In this document: positions 34,340 to 42,779 of the stretch, piece after piece | Position numbering within the stretch: the first letter of the stretch is position 1 | Layout of the letters: the number at the start of each line of letters is the position of its first letter | NCBI GenBank assembly: GCA_012845835.1 | Contig: JABAKD010000026.1 | Location: 15,368,158-15,432,157, forward strand | DNA length: 64,000 bases | Direction of reading: 5' to 3' | Source of the DNA: Undaria pinnatifida | Lineage: Eukaryota; Sar; Phaeophyceae; Laminariales; Alariaceae | Notes under the pieces: model-generated | Seen by the model: only the letters and a program-made list of their open reading frames with translations | Database searches by the model: none | What the model was told of the DNA's origin: nothing | Program-made: the position numbers and the translations under genes

Positions 34340-34802
34340 AAAAATGTCACATTTATCCCCTCGAAATAATGTATAGTTTCCAGGCACATATCGAGCTGCC
34401 CCCCCCCCCCCCCCCCCCCCCGCCCCCAATAATATACTGGTGCCAAAACCGTCAGATTTATCCCCTCGAAAGGATTTATAGCTTACATGCACAAATTGCT
34501 CCTTCCCCCCCCCCCCCCCGCCCCCCTCCAAACCCGCTCGCTTTTGATCAAAACCAGGCCCCCCTTTCCCTTCACAGCTGTCAGATTTTGTCCCCCTCAG
34601 AAACGGGTTTTATAGTTTCCGCGCACAGACTGACTAAAATTATCCTGTTGACCCTGATAGCTACACTGTAGCTGTAAGGGGAGTCGCCGACCTATATCCT
34701 TAATGAGGACACACAACCCGTAATGCGCGCGATCGGAGTATCACACACAGCTTGCAAAGATGAGTTTCGACGAAATCTTCGATCGCACAGCTGGAGTGTA
34801 TT
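34340..34802 (+). repeat. CMR copy 10, left arm of an inverted pair
   Basis: Sense copy: CCCCTCGAAATAATGTATAG, C tracts at 34400-34420 and 34506-34525, terminal block with GGCGACCTATAT and CACAGCTGGAGTGTATTTT ending at 34802. It faces copy 11 across about 30 AT-rich bases. Confidence 0.85.
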
Positions 34803-34831
34803 TTAATTTTTATAATAATATATAAAATGAA

Positions 34832-35066
34832 AATACACTCCAGCTGTGAGATCGAAGATTTCGTCGAAACTCATCTTTGCAAGCTGTGTGTGATACTCCG
34901 ATCGCGCGCATTACGAGTTGTGTGTCCTCATTAAGGATATAGGTCGGCGACTCCCCTTACAACTACAGTGTAGCTATCAGGGTCAACAGGATGATTTTAG
35001 TCATTTTGTGCGCGGAAACTATAAAACCCGTTTCTGAGGGGGACGAAATCTGACAGCTGTGAAGTA
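34832..35066 (-). repeat. CMR copy 11, right arm of an inverted pair
   Basis: Terminal ~235 bases only, nearly identical to the reverse complement of 34570-34802. The two 3' ends face each other, giving a long inverted repeat of about 230 bp arms. Confidence 0.85.
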
Positions 35067-35263
35067 TTTAGTAGCACTGCTGTAGAACACGCACGATAGC
35101 ATGAGGTTGGTATTGTGGTTCAACAAAGTGGGAAACCACAGCAGTAGTAGCTCTACTAACGGTAGATGAAAAACACGCACGCAGGCATGAAGTTATTATT
35201 GTAGTTCAGATGAGATCATTTTGAGTTCAAAGTGTTAAACTAGTTGAATACAAGAACACCATA

Positions 35264-35302
35264 CGATGCCTGCTACTACTACTACTACTACTACTACCAC
35301 TA

Positions 35303-35334
<32 letters not shown>

Positions 35335-35397
35335 GCTGCTACTACTGCTACTACTGCTACTACGACTACTACTACAACTACTACTACTGCTACTACG

Positions 35398-35429
<32 letters not shown>

Positions 35430-35440
35430 ACTACTAAAAC
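35264..35440. repeat. (TAC)n trinucleotide microsatellite
   Basis: Imperfect (CTA/TAC)n of about 175 bases with a few TGC, CAC and GAC interruptions. Poly-Tyr, poly-Thr and poly-Val frames are its translations. It is not preceded by a LINE-A terminus, unlike the CAA tracts. Confidence 0.9.
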
Positions 35441-36025
35441 TGTACTCGTAGTACATGTGACCCGGTACATGATAGCAGGGATGAAAAAATGGAACAATCT
35501 ACAAGTAATAGCTAGCCGTACATAGCAAAGTGTAAAAACACATGGATATATTTAATAAATACCTGGGGCGGGTTCCGCGGTAGAGATGAATATTTTTTGG
35601 GGGGGTTCCGTGAATTCTTCCCACGGACCCCCCAACCTTCGAAATTTTTTTGGCATGATTCTATGATGAAGTTATCATGCTGTGTAAAATTTGGGGGGGA
35701 AATTCGTTCGTCTTCCCCGGGTTTCAATGGATATTAGTGTATTCCGGTGGCTAAGAATCGAAACGCAAAACCCGGGGATGGAGCCAAAAAATCCCCTGGT
35801 TTGAAAATGTCTCAGATGAAGCTACAAATTTCAGGTTATGGTAATTTTGGGGCGGGGATCACGAATCCGGTGTCAGAAATTTCCAATTGTGATTGTGTGC
35901 AAAGTTATGGCACCTTCGGGCCACATGGTTTGCAGCCGCCGCTGCCGCCGCCGAAAACACCAAGAACAAATGTTCACCACCTACGTAGGAGGCATATTAT
36001 TCAACAATCCCCCCAAAAATTCGAA

Positions 36026-36508
36026 TCACGCTTTATCTACACGACACCCTGCCCGCTCTACCTCCCTTTCTACGTACCGCCGCAGATTAGATTCCCCAAA
36101 CTGTGTACCCGTAATCCTCTGCATCGAACAGAAGCTGCTCCTGCTCGGGAACTTTATTTCCTTCGTTTTTTTCTTTCTACCACCGGCCCGTGCATCCGCC
36201 CCAGCGGGGTCGACCCCGGTGTCCATGATAACCTTCTCTTCAATCACATTCAACTGACGCCGAGGGACAAGAGCCGGGTACGTCGAGAAAATCGTACACT
36301 TGTCGTAGTCACGCACTCGACACGCTGAGCAAAAACAAGACGCCGCCGAGGTGTACACCTCGTGCCTGACGGTAACATTCGCAACACGAATCGTTTCAAC
36401 AACCCCTGACGCGGAATCCTCGATCTCTTCTTCATCCTCCTCCTCTTCCTCTTCTTCAGATTCCACCACATCTGCATCGGCGTCCGAATTGGAGTTCCCG
36501 ACGGCCAA
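36026..36508 (-). pseudogene. C-terminal part of the transposase (acidic region plus Cys cluster)
   Basis: Continues the transposase in a third frame. It starts with a run of Glu/Asp (SEEEEEEEDEEE) and then has a compact cysteine cluster CFCSACRVRDYDKC followed by TIFSTYPALVPRRQLNVIEE. The C-x-C-x2-C-x6-C spacing suggests a small metal-binding knuckle. An intermediate segment in another frame (36456-36890) has two diverged copies of a basic box (RRSGRAVS.NVR and RRSGRALSENVR). The frame changes coincide with C/G homopolymers at 36570-36590 and 36717-36740, so sequencing error or real decay are both possible. Confidence 0.5.
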
Positions 36509-36813
36509 CGAACTGCTCCACCCCTGATCCGTGCCTGACGTTCTCGCTTAACGCCCGTCCACTGCGCCTGGGCCCGCCCCCCCCCCCCGCTTCTCCGTCT
36601 CCCTCACCCGCATCTTCGTCTGAAGATGACGAACTGCTCCACCCCTGATCCCTGAGCCTGACATTCGTGCTTACCGCCCGACCACTGCGCCTGGGCCTGC
36701 CCGCCTCCCCGGCAGCCCCCCCCCCCCCCCCCCCCCCTCCCTCCTCCTGGTCACTGAGCCGCACACTCCAAGACCGCTTCCGACTGGGTCGCTTCCCCCC
36801 CCCCATCGGCTCT

Positions 36814-37926
36814 TCAGAACCCTCCGCCCCGGCCCCCCCCGCCCCCCTCGCCCCCTTCCCCCCTCTTCCACGCAGGAGTCCATTCAACATACTCCCTTGC
36901 CTTTTTCACGGACAGCCCCGTTCCCTCCACCACTCCCTCGTGCACCGCCCTCGCCAACGACCAATCCTTCTTGACCACGTCCGGGATCTCGGCATTCCTC
37001 CCAAGTCTGGTCGAGGTGGAGGCGTCCGGTCTAGGCTTGTTGACCCCGACGAACACGTAGATGTCTCGAGTACCTTTGATGCCCTGAAGCGTCCGGGTCG
37101 GTCTGTAGATGGCGTTGAACTCGATGAGCTTAGCGTGCACGCGTCGGATACGGTAGGCCGACCACGTTGCGAAGTATTCGGCGAGGTCCTTGTTGCCGAT
37201 CTTGGCAAAATACTCGTCCACGAATTTCACCACGCCCGCTGCGCCGGTGATCACCTTGTTGAGTCGCTCCGAGTTCCTCATGGCGTTCTTGATCACACCA
37301 CCGATGCCGTCGTGGCAACCTTTGAAGTGAGAGGTGGCCGCAAAATGGTGCTCAACGATGAAGCCAAGCTCACGTACACTGCTGGACAAAAAGCGGAAGT
37401 TGCGCCTGCCCTTGTACTGCTTGGCACAGCCGTCGGTGAACATGTGCATGCGGGGCACCCGGCCGTCCTCTAGAGCGGCGGCAGTAGCCGCACTTCCTTC
37501 CCCATCCAGATAGTAGTCAGCGATCTGCTTCAGCGCATGGAGGTGGAAGTCGAAGTCGTGGGTAGGGTCCGCGGAAGCAAATACCCATGTCTCGCTCAAA
37601 TGCACCCTTCCGCCGCCCTCCCATGTCTGCGGGCAGAAATGTACGATGGCCACCATGAGGGTAGTGGTCTCGTGCCTCGCGCACGTCAGGTCAGCTTGGG
37701 GCACGTGAGTGTACTTTTCGATGAAATCTGTCTCGATTACGATGTCGCCGTCCTCAAACGTTCGCAGGCAAAGCCCGTGGCAGTTTGTTTGCCCCTTGGC
37801 CTTGGCGTGATGCGCCATGTACACTTTGCCGTGCTTCTTGAAGTCCGCCCAAAGGTCGCATAGCTGCTGCTGCCAGTGGTTCGAGTCCTCGCCATCTGCG
37901 GTTGAGAAGCGTGAATCGCCAGGATG
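36814..37926 (-). CDS. DDE-like transposase core of unclassified type
   Basis: The frame is open from about 37926; the first Met at 37824 gives 336 residues. It begins DGEDSNHWQQQ, WADFKKHG, MAHHAKAKGQ. Numbered from that Met, it shows DIVIETDFIEKY (Asp33), then MHMFTDGCAKQYKGRRNF (Asp131 in a T-D-G strand-turn as in RNase-H-fold nucleases), then HHFAATSHFKGCHDGIGGVI (Asp172), then SAYRIRRVHA and a Gly-rich C-terminal tail. I infer a DDE/D-type RNase-H fold because of the spaced acidic residues and because the gene fills a TIR-bounded element. Similar SDG...ATSHGK...CDGIGG proteins are, as I recall, present in uncharacterised form in other eukaryotes. Residues acting in catalysis are not proven. 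Confidence 0.6.
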   Translation of the reverse strand, partial: HPGDSRFSTADGEDSNHWQQQLCDLWADFKKHGKVYMAHHAKAKGQTNCHGLCLRTFEDGDIVIETDFIEKYTHVPQADLTCARHETTTLMVAIVHFCPQTWEGGGRVHLSETWVFASADPTHDFDFHLHALKQIADYYLDGEGSAATAAALEDGRVPRMHMFTDGCAKQYKGRRNFRFLSSSVRELGFIVEHHFAATSHFKGCHDGIGGVIKNAMRNSERLNKVITGAAGVVKFVDEYFAKIGNKDLAEYFATWSAYRIRRVHAKLIEFNAIYRPTRTLQGIKGTRDIYVFVGVNKPRPDASTSTRLGRNAEIPDVVKKDWSLARAVHEGVVEGTGLSVKKAREYVEWTPAWKRGEGGEGGGGGRGGGF

Positions 37927-38255
37927 ACGGGGCAGCTCATCCTGCTGTCGGCACCACCGCCACCTCCTGCTTGTGGTATACCCTTGTTCGCGGCAGCCCG
38001 GCGCTTGCCCGCCATGACCTCATCAGCCTTTTCGCGGGCCATCTCAGACAAAGATACTTCAAACGGCTTCGGATAGCCTTCGATTGGTTTAGTCTTTCCT
38101 CCCTTTACCCTCGAATCTATGCGGGAGGTGAGGAGCCTGAGGCCGAGTTCGTGCGGAGCCCATGTCTGTTCAACCGTGTGTTGGTCCGCGCCAGCATACA
38201 TGATGCGTGTACATCGGCCTTTGGTGGTAACCGCTGGGCCCAGGCCACCCAGCAT
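37737..38255 (-). pseudogene. N-terminal part of the same transposase, out of frame
   Basis: Open frame upstream of the core: HTVEQTWAPHELGLRLLTS, PKPFEVSLSEMAREKADEVM, AGKRRAAANKGIPQ, then a short Gly run. The coding sense passes to the core frame near 37930-37980 (a GGTGGCGGTGGT region), through a one-base frame change or a small intron. The start codon is uncertain; a Met at 38255 is the first in this frame. Confidence 0.45.
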
Positions 38256-38559
38256 TTTGAAGGCAGCCTCCCACCTCGAGGTGTTGACTGACCAACTTTC
38301 TGAGTGGCTCTACCCCCCCTAATTCGACCAAGCGGAGTCGAATGGCGAGGGCGTATCCAAACGAAAAAGTCGGCAATGCGGCGAAAAAAAAAGTTCGGCC
38401 CGAAGGGCAACTTTTTTTTTTCATACTTGTTTTTTAAACGGCATTTTTGGGCGTTTCAGAACCATTCCTGAAGTCGATTTTTTTTTTTTTTTTTCCCCAA
38501 GGCGGGAGAGGCCATTCATCTTTACCGCGGAACCCGCCCTGGTATTTACTAATACTGCC

Positions 38560-39000
38560 ACTATCTGTTTGATGCGTTTCGATGCAGTGCTTATATAGTG
38601 TTGGGTTGTTAGCAGTACTGTTTGGTTTTATCAGTACTCTTACGAAAACGATAATATTACTGTTTTGATGCAGCAGGTTGTTTGCACTACTTAAATTTAT
38701 TCATTTATATATTTTTCGCAGTAGTACCCTTTTAGCTTGCGCAAGTCCCACACTATCCGGAAAGATGACATTCCGGGTGGCTACCTCCACCGAAGCTAAC
38801 CCTCAACGGACAGGCCGGGTCGACATACACACGGATACGTATACAAAGGCAGCTTGCGCTGCTGGTGTTGTAGCGAAGACCACTGATGGGGACATCTTAC
38901 GCTATACACCTACAATGGGACCCGAAGGGTGCGCCAGCTAGCGTTGGGTTGCGAAAGCAACTGAGTTAAATCGACACACGACGCGTATGAAAATACGTCG
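38560..39000. other. No gene recognised
   Basis: Unassigned sequence. A short plus frame (38678-38941) has no recognised domain. Confidence 0.35.
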
Positions 39001-39194
39001 AAGTGTGGTGAGCTAAAGCTTTATTTTTCCCCATCCGCCGGAGGATAAAAAACAAACAAAAAAAAAGTACCGTTTTGTTTTATTATACTTCGAAGTATAT
39101 AGAAGCACACTTATTAATGATCATACTGCGATGACATCGAGAAACCTTCTGGACGATTTCTAAATAAAACGCAAAGCTTTAGCTCACCACGCTT
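39001..39194. repeat. Small inverted-repeat element (MITE-like)
   Basis: Arms AAGTGTGGTGAGCTAAAGCT at 39001-39022 and its near-perfect inverted partner at 39173-39194 (AGCTTTAGCTCACCACGCTT) enclose 150 AT-rich bases. The left arm with its inner flank (TTTTTCCCCATCCGCCGG) also matches 4130-4200. No target duplication could be fixed. Confidence 0.5.
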
Positions 39195-39588
39195 GCTTCC
39201 GCAAACATTTTCACGCATATCGCAAATTTACTCCTCTATTATTGTGTAGTAACAAAAATTCGGTTAACAGCACATAGATAAGTGGTATCGTGTAACACCC
39301 GTCATGTATGTTATGGTGTGTACAGGTTCGAACTAGTGTGTAAGGCAGGGTGTGCCCTATACTGCTTTAACTACAAAAAGATAGCACGGTCATAATTTCG
39401 TTTTCAACTCGGGCCTACCGTGATATACTGCCATATACATACTAATACGAATGTATAGGTTTTGTCGCGCGCTGTAACATAAGAGTGCTGTTGTTGGGAT
39501 TTTGGTAACAAAGCATTTTTTATCGGGATTCCGATGGGAAAATCGACGAACAAAATATCACGGTCGACGTCCTTGAAACATTATATAT

Positions 39589-39745
39589 AAGCTACACTGT
39601 AGTTGTGAGGGGAGTCGCCGACCTATATCCTTAATGAGGACACACAACTCGTAATGCGCGCGATCGGAGTATCACACACAGCTTGCAAAGATGAGTTTCG
39701 GCGAAATCTTCGATCTCACAGCTGGAGTGTATTTTAATTTTTATA
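39589..39745 (+). repeat. CMR 3'-terminal fragment (5'-truncated)
   Basis: Starts abruptly at TAAGCTACACTGTAGTTGTG and runs to CACAGCTGGAGTGTATTTT plus AATTTTTATAATATA. The C-tract modules are absent. Confidence 0.85.
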
Positions 39746-39749
39746 ATAT

Positions 39750-40135
39750 ATAAAATACAACTGTTAGACCTATTATTGCAGCATGCTTCACACAAAGCAA
39801 CACGGGCACAGCTGGATGTTGAGCTGAGGATGATTTTTCTGCCCGTCGAACTCCAATGCAAGCAATTGTATGACACGCGCATGCCTTGCACGCACAGCAC
39901 CATGATAAAAACGCGCTGATACCTTGTGTCGTCGCCGTAATGGGCCCTGAAGGAGCCTTTTTTAATGCAATTTCGTCGAATGTAACTGGTATCGTATTAT
40001 AGTTTACAAAAGTTTTTGTCTCCCACTTGCCCACAAAAACAAGTTCTAATACTTATGGCGAACTCAATTCCATGTAAAAAAATATTACTAAAAATTGCAA
40101 AAGTACCAATAATTGGACCGGTGGAATGGAGGGTA
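39750..40135. other. No gene recognised
   Basis: Unassigned sequence between a CMR end and a LINE-A copy. Open frames under 100 codons, no motif. Confidence 0.35.
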
Positions 40136-40137
40136 TT

Positions 40138-41400
40138 TTTGTTCATATATGTTGCTGTTGTTGTTCTCACATTTACTCCCATAATCAAGTCTGTGGTGAC
40201 AGGACAGGCTCCAGTCACTCCAAGGGTTTGAGGAATACCCCGAGGAAAAGCACGAAAAAGAAAAGGAGGTACACGCATGTATCACAGCTGACGCAATTCA
40301 TGCCTTCACAAGAAACATGTAAAGGTGAAATCGGAAGTCAGTCTACCGTGTGCCAGTTCCATACCGGTGCCTACGTGCTCCTGGAAAAACCGACTAAAAC
40401 GCTTGCCACCCGAGAAAGACTACCACGTATATGTTACACGATGTATATTATATCACTACGCATACGCACGACAGACCCAAGTCAATTAGAGAAAAGAAAC
40501 AAAGAAAAAAAGAAAAGAAAAAAAGGTGAGAAAATAAAGAAGAAAAATGAAGAAAAAAAAAAAAAAGGATAGGAAAGAAAAAAAAAGACAAGACAAGACA
40601 TGAAAAGCGAGGAAAGTCAAGACAAGAAGAGGGAGAAAGGAAAGAAAAAAAAAAAGTGTCATACTACTATGTGTATTTTACGAAGATCCATTGTTAACAG
40701 GGGTCATACAATGCCTAGCCTAGACTATGGGGTCATAACTCTGTCAATTATTTGTCGATACCGGTCCACGAAACTTGGATTGTTCGCATACGCCTTACGA
40801 TCACGGCGCAAAAAAAAAAAAAAAATGATGTTCTCGCCGAGATATTGCGAAGGTTATGCGAAATTTCCGGTAACTATTTGCAACATGGTAATGCATTTAC
40901 CCCTGTTAACCCTCTGTTAAGATACGGCCTCGAAAGGCCTGTAGGTATCCGAATTTGAGATCATTTGGATGGGTTTCGTATGATAAGGTTGGCGGTTTAT
41001 ATTCGGGGAAATTAGGAATTAGATCGGAGGCACGCGCCTCCGATCTCAGAAGCTATCCCGGGCTCTGGTGGAAACGAATAGAGCTACATCTCTACGAAGG
41101 AACGAAAGTGAGTACTCTCCGAGGACCTACCCAATTGGCAGACCTGCAGGGGGCACTCTGTGTCCTCACCTATTAATTTAACAAGTGGCGTCGTCGGCAG
41201 GACAGAAAAGAAAAAAAATGGAACCTCTTCGAGCCCCCAATCCCCTCTCTATACTAAATCCGAGTAATTTTGTCTCCAAAACAGGTTTCCATTGGTAAAG
41301 GGGTTAACAATGGATCTCCGTAATAATAGCAGACCTTAGGAACTGGCTAAAGACGGCGTTGGGCTCATAAAAGGTATCAGGTGCACATTAAATTCTTGCC
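40138..41400 (-). mobile_element. LINE-A 3' region, split by a MITE insertion
   Basis: Minus-strand LINE-A 3' end: tail GTTGCTGTTGTTGTT at 40150, GTGACAGGACAGGCTCCAGT, TGACGCAATTCATGCC, purine-rich tract (40490-40655). It then resumes at 41327 with GCAGACCTTAGGAACTGGCT. The uninterrupted order is seen at 58573-58625 (ATGTCCTACTAGCAGACCC). It is truncated again at about 41400. Confidence 0.75.
40670..41326. mobile_element. Non-autonomous TIR element (MITE) nested in LINE-A, TA target
   Basis: Bounded by inverted repeats TTACGAAGATCCATTGTTAA (40678-40697) and, on the minus strand, TTACGGAGATCCATTGTTAA (41323-41304). The flanks ACTACTA and TAGCAGACC rejoin to the LINE sequence CTACTAGCAGACC of the uninterrupted copy at 58590, which fixes the insertion and implies a TA duplication. 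TA target sites are usual for Tc1/mariner-like elements. It contains no transposase. A perfect 11-bp-stem palindrome (AGATCGGAGGC...GCCTCCGATCT) lies at 41021-41046. Confidence 0.7.
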
Positions 41401-41404
41401 CCGC

Positions 41405-41890
41405 ATGTGGAACGCCTTACCACGTAATATTAAAAATATTATACAATAATTAGCCCGTAGCTCGCCACATCGTACCTCTTTGGTCGAAGATCAAAACGAA
41501 CCCTCTCTGCACGAATGCATTGCCGTCACTGAACCAGATGCGGTGGTGTGACAACAATGTGTATATATTAATAGAGTGTCGGTACGCTAAGCATTCCCAT
41601 GGGACGATGGTTGGAACGAGCTCTTACTGATGCTGAACTGGTAGTAGTTGTCTTTGATATACAAAATTGAACTCGAATATAACGAGGAAATCGACTTGAT
41701 CGGCAGCAGTTCCATCGACAACGAAACTCACCAAAACAGCAGCAGCAAGCACCTGCTTCTGTGGCTTGCCGGCTGCGCGAATGGTTCTGTGCACCCTTGG
41801 CATGGTGACTTCTGTGCAGCGGTACTTAGAATATCTACCAAAATGTCTTTAAGCGCAACCCCTCGAGACACCAACCACCACGACGACGGC
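41405..41890. other. Probable downstream exon region of the 41901-42075 gene
   Basis: On the minus strand an acceptor-like GCTGCACAG precedes AAGTCACCATGCC, and a donor-like TTTTGGTGAGTTT lies near 41733-41721. These could bound the second exon. The phase-consistent reading is not a convincing protein, so I leave it unannotated. Confidence 0.25.
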
Positions 41891-41900
41891 GTCTACTCAC

Positions 41901-42075
41901 CAGGAACCCCAAAGATCAGCATGTAATGGCCAGAGTCCACCTCACAGGTCTTGTCCTCGAAGTAGGAGTACTTGGTTGCTAGTCCGTCCCCTCGGCGCAG
42001 AGAGTTCAGGGACACGAACAGCAGCAGCAGTATCTTCGACCCGGCGAGTTTGTAGTTTTTTGAGTAGAGCTCCAT
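41901..42075 (-). CDS. First exon of a secreted protein, paralogue of the 20099-21402 gene
   Basis: Starts MELYSKNYKLAGSKILLLLF: a basic N-terminus and hydrophobic core typical of a signal peptide. LATKYSYFEDKTCEVDSGHY and MLIFGVPG follow, and the exon ends at the splice donor CCTG|GTGAGT. The stretch ATKYSYFEDKTC...HYMLIFG aligns with ATEYNDEDC...RYAIFGA in the Cys-containing exon of the minus-strand gene at 20099-21402, so I infer one family of secreted proteins. Function unknown. Later exons, at lower coordinates, are unresolved. The plus strand is also open here (41648-41926) but shows no comparable features. Confidence 0.5.
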
Positions 42076-42360
42076 GATAACGGTAACAAGTTAGTATTGG
42101 CACGGCGCGGCTGCGTGAGAGTCTAAGGTGTGGTGCCGAGGTGGCCGACCGCGCCCGAAGCAATCAATCTGTATTCAAGACATGCCATCCATCTAATTAC
42201 GGTTTTCGTACCATAAACTCAGAACCCATTTTTTAGACTAAATTTCAGCGAGGTTGTTTATATTCCGAGTTGGTCAGGCCATTTCTTACACAGTCAGATT
42301 CCGCCCGTCAATAAATGCCCTTTTCGACTAGGCTTTTTCTCGACTGGATTATTCTGGTCC

Positions 42361-42403
<43 letters not shown>

Positions 42404-42405
42404 GG

Positions 42406-42457
<52 letters not shown>

Positions 42458-42491
42458 CGTCGTCGTTGTTGTTGTTGTTGTTGTTGTTGAG

Positions 42492-42537
<46 letters not shown>

Positions 42538-42570
42538 GTTGTTGTTGTTGTTGTGGTTGTGGTTGCCTCA
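42361..42570 (-). repeat. (TTG)n/(CAA)n microsatellite
   Basis: About 195 bases of (TTG)n with few interruptions, probably an expanded LINE-A type tail in minus orientation. The expected LINE terminal block is not visible beside it, however. Poly-Asn/Gln/Thr and poly-Leu/Val/Cys frames are artefacts. Confidence 0.85.
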
Positions 42571-42779
42571 CACTTCTTGTCAAACATCGAGAGTCCGTGG
42601 TCTTAAGAAGGCGAAAGAGCCCTATGAAGATCCGAAACAACAAATGAAATCAAAAATCGTCCAATAAATACTACGCTTATCCTCCTAAAAGCGAACGATA
42701 CGAAGAAGGCGCAGAAGTGAAGTGATCCAATCATAAATGTGCAAACTGAACTCACATGTCGGCGGGTATACACTCAACA

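Larger units (their letters stand above)
35553..38551 (-). mobile_element. ~3.0-kb DNA transposon with 38-bp TIRs and DDE-like transposase
   Basis: Terminal inverted repeats lie at 35553-35591 (TAATAAATACC, GGGCGGGTTCCGCGGTA, AGATGAAT) and 38514-38551, which reads TAGTAAATACC, AGGGCGGGTTCCGCGGTA, AGATGAAT on the minus strand. They differ by one indel and two substitutions. They enclose a single minus-strand transposase gene (38255 down to 36026, with frame changes) and nothing else recognisable. Subterminal regions are AT-rich with T and A runs. The target-site duplication is not clear, because both flanks are AT-rich; TA or a short AT duplication is possible. I could not assign it to a named superfamily. 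Confidence 0.75.

Noticed and set aside
35235-35525. PolyV, polyT and polyY frames
   Set aside because: Translations of the (TAC)n microsatellite.
36667-37473. 268-codon plus-strand frame
   Set aside because: It lies opposite the transposase core, whose conserved motifs are on the minus strand; it is a GC-rich antisense shadow.
41170-41215. AAGTGGCGTCGTCGGCAGGAC read as the start of an LTR element interior
   Set aside because: It lies inside the MITE and there is no paired LTR or primer-binding site; the inverted repeats at 40678 and 41304 explain the boundaries better.
42294-42647. PolyN/polyT (minus) and polyV/polyL (plus) frames
   Set aside because: Artefacts of the (TTG)n tract at 42361-42570.
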